Made by a program: the position numbers and the translations under genes. Below, piece by piece: positions 21,305 through 34,000 of a stretch of DNA of 64,000 nucleotides (its first letter is position 1; the number at the start of each line of letters is the position of its first letter). This DNA is from Membranipora membranacea (lineage: Eukaryota > Bryozoa > Gymnolaemata > Cheilostomatida > Membraniporidae): NCBI GenBank assembly GCA_914767715.1, contig OU612067.1, forward strand, positions 8,554,001 through 8,618,000, given 5' to 3'. The notes beneath the pieces are model-generated. The model was not told where the DNA came from. It ran no database searches and was given only the letters and a program-made list of their open reading frames with translations.

Positions 21305-24300
21305 ATGGCTGAGAAATGGGCAGACACCATAAATATAACAGGTGCTCCATACGGCAATCTATTCATGGAGGAGGAAAGAGTGAAAACCTACACACACTGG
21401 CCTCTTGACACCCAAGGCTTCACTATGACTATGGCCCTAGCAAAGAGTGGCTTCTTCTACACAGGTATTTGCTCTTTGTGCTTTGAAGTATTTTCTATTT
21501 GGTATGGTTGCCATAACCACACAACCTGTAAGAGCTTGCCATTCATTGCCGCAGCCAGCTAGTGTTGCAAGATTTGATGGATTGAGTCTCATTGGGAAGA
21601 ATTCTTGTATGCTTGCTTCCGACTCCAGAACCCTCAGATTTATCTTCTTTCTAATTGACGGCTGCTTAACTTCATTTTTGGCATAGTTGTTTTGTGTTTT
21701 CTGTCTAAGAGGCGTGGAGAACTATTGTGTTAAGCTCGAGCATCAGGTCAATCTGGTATTAGCTTCAAATAAACTAAGGTGAACAGTGACATTCACTTTG
21801 ATCAAGGTGTTTCAGGTTGCTCAAGTTATGCAATACTCAAAGGCTATCCAATGTATGTCCACAACTATGACATGCCAGGACAGCTTGTACATCTCAAAAT
21901 TTCAATATTTGCAAACTAAATTACACACTATCTCAAAAATTATTAAGTTGAGCAAAGAATGTAGATAAAATGAAAGATATATCAAAGCAAGTAAATAGGC
22001 AAAGGCCGACCTGTTCCACTGTAATAAAATTGATTATTAATAATCAATGTAAAATCCCATACCAGTTGAGAGCTACTGCGTATGGGATTTTACACTGATT
22101 ATTAATAATCAATTTTATTACAGTGGAACAGGTCGCTTTTGCCTAGTGAAAATTCACACACCAGCCCATCTATATCCATTTATTAATCATAATGCAGTCA
22201 ATCATGTTTTATCAGTTTGAGCAACCTTGGAAGACAAATGAATTTCAGAATATGCAAGGTGTAAATTGCAGATGATATCTTGTCTTAGCCCAAATTTTGC
22301 TAATCTGAACAACACATAAAAAAACTTTTTGACCCAGACAAGAGTAGGGCAGTAGGTCATGTGAATCATTATCATGAACTGGTAAGTGAGTTCCATGCAA
22401 AAGAATTTCCCATGCGGAAATTTCCCCTTCAATTCCATGATTCATCAGTTGAAGCATGATTCACTTTCACATAACATTTTACCTCAAGCCTAAGATAAAG
22501 TATTGGTATACGTTAACGCCAGAAACCAGGTCCCGGAGAACACTATTTATGATTATGATTGATTGAACACATAAACTTTTTCAGATTTTAAGGTTCAACT
22601 AATGCAAAACCTTATAGCAATTTTGGCCATTTTCGACAGCATTTTTGGCAAATAGCCGCCTAATGTGCAACTCTATGTAAGGTACATCATCACCTTTGCG
22701 TCCGCCTTGAAAAACTACCCTATTATTCGCTCTTAGTATTTATCCACCTAATTTGCATTTCTAGCCACATTTTTGGTAGGCGAACAATTAGTTTGATAGA
22801 TGCTCAAAGCAGATAGAATATTTTCTGTTTAATTTGTTGCAAAGTTAGAATAATGACTCGACTTTCATGCCCTATATCCAGCTCAACAAAGTCTGCTTGT
22901 CTATGCATTTTATCTCACACTTAACTTTTGGCAGGGAGGGCTGATTATGTGATGTGCTCTATCTGTGATATGGAAGTGAATGACTGGGCTAGAGATGATA
23001 TGGTACATGAGCGACATGTTCTGGAAAGTGAAAACTGTCCCATGGTGCTTGGTGAGTGATTTACAGTCCAATCTATATAAAACATGCAAAGCCATAGGCA
23101 GGGAGAAGCTTATAGCTTTACACGCCAGTACTGAACTGTACCAATTGGATACGTCTCGAACTGCAACTGAATATATATCTATTCAGATTATACATAATAT
23201 ATATCAAATACATGGACATAATATGAGCAAACAATATAATACATATACATAAGTATTTACCTATCTGATATTACATTTAACTATATTTCACTATCCTATA
23301 AAATAGAAAAAGGCAATCACTCAAGACTGCGATTTTTTTGTTTTACCCAAGGCTTATTACAAAACTACTGCTCTTGTAAAAAATTTTCTGTTTTTATACC
23401 AGAGGAAAAATGTAAGAATGTTTCACTGACAACCAAGGAAAGAAATGCAATAAGAGCGGAGTTAGAGATGAAGAGTCTGAGAAATTCTGATGCAGGTAAT
23501 GCCTCATTATACATCACATCTAGCCTATCTTGACAGCTACACCACATCATACTATAACAGGATTCTATTAACAATATCTCACGATGCAATTTTCTAGAAT
23601 TCACAGGGAACAAAGATCACATTAATTTTTTGTTGCCCTCACACCACACTAAGAATTTCTTCTTTACAACCTTTCATTATTAAGTGTTTGGTTGGGCTTT
23701 ATTTCTATCAGAATTTCCAAGCTGTGGGAGTTTCCAACCTGCATTGTGGGAAATTTGTTTTGAGCGTAATCAGTCAATAGTCAAATAGTCAAGCAGAGCC
23801 ATCTGGAGAATATAATATAATCTTTATTTCAACCCCTTGGTATGCTACCAAGGTTTCAAACAACTTCTCATTGATGGCCATTGATTAATAGTAGATTGCA
23901 CCTTCTGCATGGGGAAAAAGACAAAATATAATTCGGATGATTATTCAGCAAGAATTCTTGTGAAACATTTTTTTCATCAGGTACTCAAACTCAGCTAAAA
24001 GAGAATACCACATAGCAGTTTCCTGTTCCTGTTATTATTTAGCCTGTGCTCTATAATTATTACAGCAAAGTCTTGGAACCTCCCCTAAACTGAAGTGTTA
24101 CCCAGCTTAGAGTCAGCAACTACTTTGAGTTTTGCAACGCGTAATGCACAAAGCTGATGCTGCCCAGCACATTATTTGCTACCCATTAATGCATTGCTGT
24201 GAAACCTTGGTTGCCCTTTAAGAAAAGTAGCCATCCTTACATGTTTTGGTACAACAAAGAAAACATCCATGAGAAGTTGCGTGAAACAACAAGCAAAAAA

Positions 24301-27179
24301 TGAGTTTATGAATAAGCTGTTGATGTTTGTATGAACGTGAACAGCGGTCCCGTTTTACTTTTCTCTGTGTCAGAAAAAAAGGCCACAATTGAGAAAGAGA
24401 GAACGAAAACCATTTGTTAACATTCTTGTAACAACTTCTTTGTTGCAGAAACGGCTCGAATCAAACGAGACTACGGTATTGATGGGCCCTGGCCGCCGTA
24501 TAATAAGCATTATGAGAATTTTGATAATCGCTATGGGAGTTTTGAGAGCTGGTTCCCTCTACAGGAAAGGATCAAAGAGTTTGCCGAGGCTGGATTCCAT
24601 TACAGGGGACAGAATGATAGTGTGCAATGTTTTTACTGCACTGGGATCCTGGAAAATTTTGAACCGGCTGACAATGTTTGGAGGGAGCATGCTAGGTAGG
24701 TTTTGAGCCTGTAGATATCTTTCATAAAGCTGAACTGTTTATTTTTACTTTGCACGTTCAGTAGTGAAACTGTTCAATGTGAAGTTATTGAAGCCTCAAA
24801 TTGATATATTATTTATTTGAGCTATGGAGAATTCAATGAGCACACATTTCCCTGACTGCAGCAGTAGTTGAAGTTTATATATTTGAATTCTCTCAGATGG
24901 TATCCAGGCTGTTTGTTTGTGAGAAGTCATAAGGGTACTGATTTCATAAAGAGAGCTCGACTAGGAATGAGTCAACAGGACTTAGCTATGTGGGAGAGCC
25001 TAAGGGAGAGATATAGAGAGGGAGACATCGATTTCTTGGATGACCCTAGTAAGTACTAGATCAACATTGATAACTTTGCCAAGGTTCGAGTTGTCCCATC
25101 CTACTGACACGCCACATCAAAACCCTGGGGTTAGTTTGACGGTGAGAATTTAGTGTCACTGTGTAGTGGTGAAAATTTTGAACAAAAACCCTGTTGACAT
25201 CCTCATCATGGACAGATGACATGTGAATCCTCATCAAAATCTACTTACATTATGCTGATTTGCCTGTTATAGGCCCCTCCAGCCGTGACAGGGAGAATTG
25301 TTACTATCTCTGGGATTATTGGCTTGTGATCTTTTTATTTCTTTGTAGATGACTTTCGCATATCAGATCTTGATGGATTTAAAAGATGTAAACATAGAGG
25401 TTACCATACTTACAATATAAGAAGGGCTTATGAGGCAAATCAAAGTCAGTTTTTCTCCGATATTGAGCATACACATTAATTCTGCCAGCTGAAAGTCCGA
25501 TATGAACCATTGTTTCTGCACCCATCGTCCTAAAAAGTCCTCCTCAAAGACGACTATGCTGCCTTCAAAATAGCGCAACGCCATGACATGACGTCATGCT
25601 GAAATCAATATTTTCAGAATCAGTATTCGATTACCTTTCCAACGATATATTAAATGTCAAAATCGGTCAACGCTGGTATCGTAACCTTAATGATATTATC
25701 ATATTCATGTCAATAGTTTCTGCGGATCATCCCATTACATTCACCATAAAATGTGATTCACCAACAGCATGGTTGCAAACTGACAGTCTTTCCCAAGAGG
25801 CCACTGGAGAGTGTTGTCGGCACCTCTTGTAATGAATCTTACAATTTGGGACTTTTGAATCATGTTTTAAAGTCAAAGTGTTGAAGATGTACACGATTAC
25901 ATTTCCATCCCATCTTTGCGTGGCATCAATTCTCTCATTGTGATTTTGTATATATATGCAGACGAAGAGTTTCATGACTTTCATGAGCTAGAAGAAATTG
26001 TGAAGAGCTTGGATAATGGAAATACAAGACTACTAGGTAAGGCTCAAGGAAATGAAACCTGAGACAATAAACTGGTGATTATGGGCCCTAGTATAGAACA
26101 TGAGAGTGGTCACGGCACCTCCCCTCCAAACCCTACAGTGGACTGCAACAAATCAGTTATACATAATCAGAATACACTGGTGATCAGGGTGTATTGACAA
26201 TATTATAACTAAATTTTAATAATGTATAGTCTGACAACTGCATTTCCGCAGACAAACAGAATCAATGTTAATCTAGCTCTGCTCTGAGGCATGAGCTGAT
26301 CTTTGCAAAATCGAGTCTCGGAATTCCGAAGCTATTTGATTGGTTACCTACTCTGGTGGTTACACTTTCCGATGTGTGCAGAATTGGCAGTAAGGGTTGT
26401 CAACTGTAGTCAATAATAGCTAATGTTTACCATCAGTTCCTACAGGGCCTCTCTCATTCTCCCCGACCAATATTTTTATCAGAACCCCAACAAAACTCAT
26501 TGTTTCACATGTGCAAGTTAAAGTTGTGCCTAATGCATACTTAGACTTACAACATCTTCTTTGTTGGTAATGATAGCCTAGTTTATCAGTGATCTACATG
26601 CCCGGTCAAGATCATGAGAGCCAGTATGGAAACCCTCTTGAAACTTAGATTCATTTTCAAATTGCATTATGTACTTGCTTGTAAATTTCGCATTTTCATA
26701 ATGAGTCATATGATTGTAGAAAACTTACAGGATGCAAGGACCGAGGCTGGGAGAACCAGAATGTGAGTATTGAAATAGTATAAGTATTTTTCCAGAGAAT
26801 ATTTAGCTCTCTAAATCATGCCAAACAATTGTGAAAATACCGGTTGTATAGGTTGCAGGGCAACAGAATAGAATTAAATGTTGGGAGATGTGTCCCCAGG
26901 ATTGGACAGGGGACTACTCCAAGAAAGTTGATCGTAATATACATGGGGCGTGATACATCGTATACATTATATAAGATATTGGGATAAGAGTATGTCAAAA
27001 TTTGGATTATTCATATAATTTCAGAGGTCCTGTACCATCAGTTTCAAACAGATAGGTTATCGGCTGAGATTCATCAAGGTTTTTATCTAGAAACTACACA
27101 CACAACCAGAGTGACCAAAGAGCTAGTCATCTGCAGACGGAGTGAGAAACTCCTATTTATGCCAAGGGACATATATTAG
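21305..27179 (+). CDS. Two-BIR-domain protein (IAP family-like)
   Basis: BIR domains are zinc-binding folds of the inhibitor-of-apoptosis family and bind caspases or other partners. Exons: 21,305-21,464, 22,935-23,051, 23,403-23,495, 24,449-24,695, 24,897-25,048, 25,349-25,399, 25,962-26,036 and 27,025-27,179, about 349 aa. BIR1 spans exons 1-2 (YTHWPLDTQ, LAKSGFFYTG, then C..C, H and C zinc ligands). BIR2 spans exons 4-5 (FESWFPLQERIKEFAEAGF, then VQCFYC, EHARWYPGC). A charged linker joins them. The C-terminal exons encode an acidic, helical stretch. No RING or CARD was found, so it is not a canonical XIAP/cIAP. A possible extra exon at 26,731-26,762 would shift the last exon's frame and end the protein at 27,090. 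The first ATG is taken as the start; upstream exons cannot be excluded. Confidence 0.87.
21998..22143. mobile_element. Fold-back MITE with TA target duplication
   Basis: A nearly perfect long palindrome of about 146 bp. The arms start GGCAAAGGCCGACCTGTTCC and end GGAACAGGTCGCTTTTGCC. The arms run about 60 bp, including ATTGATTATTAATAATCAAT, around a short loop. TA is present on both sides, as for Tc1/mariner-type insertion. It lies in intron 1 of the BIR gene. There is no coding capacity. Confidence 0.85.
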
Positions 27180-27183
27180 TCTG

Positions 27184-27415
27184 AGGGTTGTTCGTAGAGA
27201 TGAGCGACGCTTTTTGTGCAAATTATTGCTCTCACTTTGCAGTCAAAGTTATTTGGTTTTCGATTAGACAAATTTGTTCACAAATATTTCACTCAAAAAT
27301 TTTATAGCTCCATCAATGAGTGATCAATTTTCAAATGAGGCCCATAGCTGGTCTGGCTATCAGATAACGATTTTGGCAACTTTTATTTGAAAGACCCCAC
27401 CTCCCCCCACCCCGG
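27184..27415. mobile_element. MITE family A, copy 2
   Basis: Diverged copy starting just after the BIR-gene stop codon. It shares GATGAGCGACGCTTT, TATAGCTCCATCAATGAGTGA, CAGATAACGATTTTGG and a right end TTTGAAAGACCCC with the copies at the window start and at 57.5 kb. It probably forms the start of the BIR gene's 3' UTR. Confidence 0.7.
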
Positions 27416-28029
27416 TTCTCCCTATCCTGAACTGTGCCGTTTGCAGAAACATTATTTGTTATCAATACAGAGAGTAGGGTCTAAATGTTTACTATAGTCT
27501 GCTAAATACTTATATTTTTTGGTTATATTCTAAGGTATTATATTCTCGCTCAATATAATTGTTTGTACTCTCGACTTAGTGACCTTACATTTTCCACCTG
27601 CAGTATATGTTGTCAGTATACACAGGTATAAAACTGCTGATTTTAATAATATGATAAAATATGATATTCATTCTGCAATAAAATTAAGTGACAATAATAA
27701 ATAACACATGGGGTAATATATAGCATGTCTCGTTTTTGTGAGAGTAGATATCAACAGTCCTACTGGTGTGTTGTGTAGCATGGGAGAACAGGTTATCTGT
27801 GGCCATATGAGACAGCTGACTACTGAATGTCATAAAAAGGGTACATAGAGCTGACTTTATTTATAAAAGTGTGATTTAAAGCTGACCAAACATTCTTCTT
27901 CCATTACATCGAGATCTAAGTTGCAAAGAGCTCCTAAATAATTTAGACTTCCATATCCAGTTCACAAAGCGTCACCCTTTAATGTTTACCGTACCGTTCG
28001 CAGTACGAAGGATTTATATCTGATATGTC
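27416..28029. other. Convergent intergenic region between BIR gene and sFRP
   Basis: No coding exon. For the minus-strand sFRP a poly(A) signal (TTTATT on the plus strand) is at 27,856-27,861, about 170 bp past its stop. For the BIR gene the first clear AATAAA is near 27,677. Confidence 0.45.
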
Positions 28030-31000
28030 TTAAATTTTGAGACATATTGAGTTTGGCCGGATGAGAGTTGATAGATCTTTATTAAGGCAAAAGTTTTCAA
28101 GGTGTAGTTTCCTCCTCAGTGCTCTGTTTTCCTCTTTTTCTACAAAATAAGGACGAGAGTATAAATTTGGGTGTATAGTAGAAATGGCTCTTGAAAAGAA
28201 CACCTGCAATATTCTGACTAACTGTTGTAGCAAAAATATATTATTGAATTCATATAGTATTTGACCTCAAGCTCAGATCTTGTGTTTTTACCCCAGCTGG
28301 TCATGGTACACCACCGATATATATGATATTCATTTTAATCTGTTACACACTTCATCCTATCATTCTGTATGTGAAATCTGGTACATTGATAGAATCGGGT
28401 GCTTCCTGAGTTGAGGGAATGTTTATGACATAGTATTATGTGTTCAATTCGGAAACGTTGGATTCACTTATCATTATTCAATTTCGTTCGTTTTTTTCAA
28501 TCATTTACCAGCTGCTAAATCTAAACAACTCACTTAGTCTTCTTAGAATGCCTGATGTTTCGTAGCTCAACCTTTCTAGATGACTTTGGCAAATTGGCAA
28601 TTCTCTCCCAGTTCTAAAATATATATTATGTGATATATTGATCAGTATATACACCAAATGCCAGCACCTTCATATATGACACACTCAAACATCTGGTTTT
28701 TAAGGTACATAATTTACATCAGACCTATCATGATATTCTCAGACATCAAAAGAATCATGCACTGCTCAGCTCACAGACATTGAGAGCAATGTTACATGTG
28801 TGTTTTCCTAGGACACGTTTGATCCAATTTTCCTGCATTCCAGTTGCTTTCCTGCCACTGGTCATGCGGCATGACCAGTGGAAGTGGACCAACTGGATTG
28901 CAGGCAAATTGGATCAAACTTGTTCTAGTGTGTTGTTCCTTACCGCAATAGTTTGAATCCATTTATCTTTCCATCTGGAGATCATGCAGATCTCTGGATC
29001 GAATATGAGTCGTCCTCCTTTCTGTATCCTGTTACAGGCGAGTATATACTCTTTTCTCTCTCGTACATCAGGACATATCTGTCCTCGACAAGACTTACGC
29101 TTTGTCCAGAACATCAGAGTGTTACCCTCGTCCAGAGAAAAGTTTGGCTCGCCATTCTTTAATATTTTGATGACGTTGATTTGTGTCAGATAAAGCTTAC
29201 CAATCTGCTTGCTACTAATCACCTTGACTCGAAGAACTGGAAACAAAGAAATAAAGCTCAACTTTAAAATGTGCAAACTATTACTATAATAAGTCAATGG
29301 GGCAAACGCACACTTGTTATATTTGAGAAGTTGCCCTACATTTTTCAGGTGGAGGCAAATCGAAGCATAGAGATAATCAACTATCAACAAAAAAATATCT
29401 AATATAATCTTTGAGACAAGGTCATTGAAAGCTGAGTTTGTCAGTCATCGGGATTTTGATGTGAATAAATATCCTTCAGTATAAGACGAGGTAATGCCAT
29501 GTAATCTGAAGCCGACATAATGCGAGGATAGTAATATTAAGTTGATTTAATTTTTAAAGTGCAAGCCAGCATTATCATTTTGTTTCACATTATGGTTTCC
29601 AAGATTTCAAGGAGATCATACGGTGGGGGGGGGGGGGTAACCAGTACTGAAGTATATACTTCATCACAGATAAGCTCATGACATGGGAAGAAACCTTTAT
29701 AGAATGGCATTTGACACATAAGGATTTACATATCGCATGAAGGGCTTCAGACCTAACAATCCTGAAATTGGCAACAACACAAAAGTGGCTAATCTAGTAT
29801 TAATTTACAAGAAAAGCAACGTCTGTTAGCCAATAACCTCTGCTACAATGTTAACCAAATGTGTCAGATGCCTGTAACCCAGTTATAGAGATTGATTTGC
29901 TATTGATGACTGTGGCATATGTATCGGCTTAGCGGATTATACACTATATCTAATCTACATGAGACAAAGTATACACTTTATTTTATGTATTTTTTCTACA
30001 GTCTGATGGCTGGCAGACACTAAAAACCGCTTGGCGGTCTGTCGGTTGTCTAAAAAAGCAAAAACAGTCAAAAAGTTCTCTGCGAGGTTCCACAGGTGCC
30101 AGGTATTGATTCATCCTTGAAAAATTTGAGCACGATAAGCGGCACTTAGCCAGGAAGCACTTGATTAGTCAATGACAAATGGGACAGTTTAGGAGCGCTT
30201 GAATCACACTTTCACAATTCTAATTGATTGTGTCTCATCTGGTAGCAACACTAAATTGTTTGTACCAAGATTGTACTATATTATTATTAACCAACACTAA
30301 ACAGGGCCGTAATTTTGAAAATATGATAGGGGGGGGGGCGACAATCTTTCAAAGCGTAATTTAACACCAGCCTCCAAAGATTTTGAGGTAAATAACTAGT
30401 AGATAGGAGTCCAAAATGAGCTGATTCCAACACGGAATATTCAATCATTGTAATTTTAGACCACATTCTAGGGAGGCAATGCCTAGAACTACGGGCCTGC
30501 TAACCGTCTACCACAATAACAATTAAGAAGCTCAAACACATACCCATTTTCAATTTTCCTTCAATATATCGTCTGATGTGGAACCTGGTTTTCTTCTTAC
30601 AGTTACAAGGTTCTTGTGTTGTTTTTACAGGTGCAACTAAAAAAAATAAACTATTTATAAGTATTATAAGAAATATATTGAGGTGGTTATTCAGATTGAT
30701 ATAAGTCATTTCGTACTCCAAGGTGACAAATAACATGACGTCATAGAAAAACATTTTTCCCTTTCGGCTGATTCCGCTGATTCATCGCCCATATGTATTA
30801 ATAGGACTTTGAACAGGAAATACGCTGGATGGAAACATCCTAGCCTCTAACACAAACCATTCTTCCTTGACTGTCAAAGTCAAGAGGTAGAGTAAACCAA
30901 AAATAGCTGTTAAAAAACCACACAGAAAATATTAACACCAAACCCACCCACACAAAGGTTATGAAATAATGGGCTCAGTAAACTAGTGATTACCATATTC

Positions 31001-34000
31001 TAGCCATTGAGATAATACGATAATGTTGATGCTTGTAGATATTAGAATTATGAAGACCACCATGTCGCTGTAATAGCCTTAATACTGGATACAAAGCCAT
31101 GCTAGACTTATTTTCCTGATCACTTCCTATAATCATCAATGGTTGCTTTCTCCACCAAACAACCTTACAACTACTAATCTTCCATCACCTTGGCTGAGTG
31201 TTATAAAACTTCAAACAAAGCTTTCGGTGCTATCTTAGGGATATCCAGTCATCCTACTCAGACTTTGAAGAATTCCATTCTTATGAATTTACAAGGATCA
31301 TAATTGACCATCATTCATTCCCACCACCCTCCTACCCTCAAAAAATGTCTAATGTCATACCTGTGGTGCCAGTTTGGCGCTGTATAGCCTCTGGACTAAT
31401 GCAGATGCCCTCATTATATCTAGGGAAGCTATCACAGTCAATATCTGCTGGCCAGGTTCTGTTATATCTGCTTTGGATCACAGGCTCACAATCGTTCCTC
31501 ACCTATAATAAGATAGGGAGGTCATTGAGAAAGAGATAGAGAGAGACAGCAGCAGAGTAGTAGGCTATACCAGATATGGGTTTCTGAACTTTTCTCTGAG
31601 TTGTTCTAAGGGTATACTATAAAGCACAATGCATCAGTTTTCAATCTTCACCACAATTTTCAATACCATATATAGGAGTAATAAGTCGCGGGAGGAAAAA
31701 AACAATGATATTTATACCTAGCTAACATTAACTAGCTCTCTTCAATTTACAAAAGCTACCACCCTAGCTGGCAAAAAATGGTGCTAGCTGACATTAGGTC
31801 ACCCTGAAACTAGCTGAACTAAACATTAGCCAATATTGACTCCTCTCAGATACACATATAATGTGTGTATCACAACTTCAAACAGCTTGGAAGATAAAAG
31901 AAGAGTCTCACCTGTTGGCAGACTTCGCGGCATGGTTTCACTTTAGGGATGTCGTGAGCTGACCAGCATATAGGTGCAAATATGGAGCAGAGGAAGAATG
32001 GTAACCTCTCGCTGCAGTTATCTCTCACTACAAACATACAAAAGGTCAAGGTTACGATTGTTTGGTCTACAACCAAGGAGTCACATGTTGCTTTAGGTTA
32101 CTTCTTGCTACAGCAGAAGGGTTAGGATAGTTGGGGTAACAAAGGAAGGGTTAGGCAATTTGGGGTTACAAAGGGATGCGTTTCTGTCTTTTACCATCGA
32201 TCACCTCAGTAGTACTAACTACTTAAAATTCATCATTGGTCAAGAATTATGTTGATGATATTTAGCAGAGCAGATACATTCTGCAGGTGTTCTACTGGAG
32301 AAAACTTTCTCTGGGATAGGATTAATAAGTTTATCAGACGGCAGGCCAACAAACTCATTTTGCTGATGGTTCATTAAATTCGAATTTATTTAGTTTAAAC
32401 CAGTTACTCACTCAAGATTAATCGGATGTTGTGGGTGGTATTTATTACAGTATATAGACATGTCTCAGCAACGAATATTTCATGTGGGGTTATTAAACGA
32501 TAAAAAAATCTGTGACTGATTTCATGACAATAAAATATATTGCATCATTGACTTGATATGAAACTTTATGAAGATTATCATAACAATTAAGCTGACTCAG
32601 ATCATGCTGTTTCCGGTGGCATGGCCATACCCTGGGCCGGGGAACTTGAACTATGTACTATTGGTTATGATTTTTGAATATAAAGCTTCTCATGGATTTT
32701 AGATCTAACTAGACAATTGACCCTTTGCTACTGCTAATGCATATATCATATACTGAGTCCTGTTAATTGATCTGGAGGTGAAATATTTTACAAGGCATCT
32801 TCCGTCCATTTTGCTGTTTTACCAATAAAATAAGAACCAGTGAATCTGATCAAAGGTTAGATGACCAAAATAAAATCATTAATCTATTATCTCTTTATTC
32901 CTCACAGATAGTATAAATTGTTTAGCCTTAAAGAAGTTTCCTGGATGAGCAATAGTCTCAAGACCCAGAACAATCAAATCTAAAAAAAATGTACTGGTAT
33001 TTTTATTTGTTTGCATTGCAGATTGATTCCATGGTCACAGAAGTAACAAGTACTATACTTAGAGGCCTTTTGATCGGAACCACATAATCAGAAACAATAA
33101 TTTGAGTGTGTTTTTATGAGCGTTTAGTACAACTTTAATTGAAAGGATAATGAGTTTATTACAATCAATAACATACAATTACAATTAGCAGATTAGTGTA
33201 GTGATTAACAGAAGTCATTCTCACAGGAGTTTGACCGATTGACCAAGACAGCGCCGGATGGAAGTGAATTGAGTTTGACCAAGGAGTTGGAGAGACTCCT
33301 TGGTCTAGGTCTAGCCTAGGAAAGAGCGTTAAAGGGTCAAGAAATAATGTACTAGTTATAAAATAAGTGATTTCACTAGACTAGACAGGCTTATTCACTC
33401 ACCACAATATTAGTATAACCATAGTCTGGCAATGTTTCAGTTATATCACAATTTGTTTTTATGTATTTGTCATGTGCCATTCATGTATGCATTTTCCGCA
33501 AGTAATTTATGTATTTATTTATAATGTGTGTGTTTATGTGTATGTATTGTCATGTATTTATGAATAAGTTTATGAATATGTCAAGATAGGTGGCAGTATG
33601 CATGGGCGTTGTGTTGACATTTTCAGTAAGGTATTTTCTCAGAAGGAAGTGCAACTTCTATTTACGTGCATTCAGATTGCCTTGTCGTTCCGGAAAGAAA
33701 ACTTCGGAACTAGATTATTATGTCCAGAGCAAAAAAGTTTGTATCATAGCCAAAACTTCTCACATAACAGAGAGCAGTATGCAACTAATCCATAAAAATA
33801 TGCTTCGTTGGTGGGCAAGATGAGGGCAATTCAAAGCCTGAGCTAGGTAGATGGGATTTCTTGGTGACACATTTATGACCACTTGACAGAGGTATATAGC
33901 TTTCAGATAAATTCCCAGACATAATCATGATTGCCTCCATGACTGTTAGCATACACGACAAGGTCTGTGGAGACGATGATGGATAGTGCTTGATTTTTTT

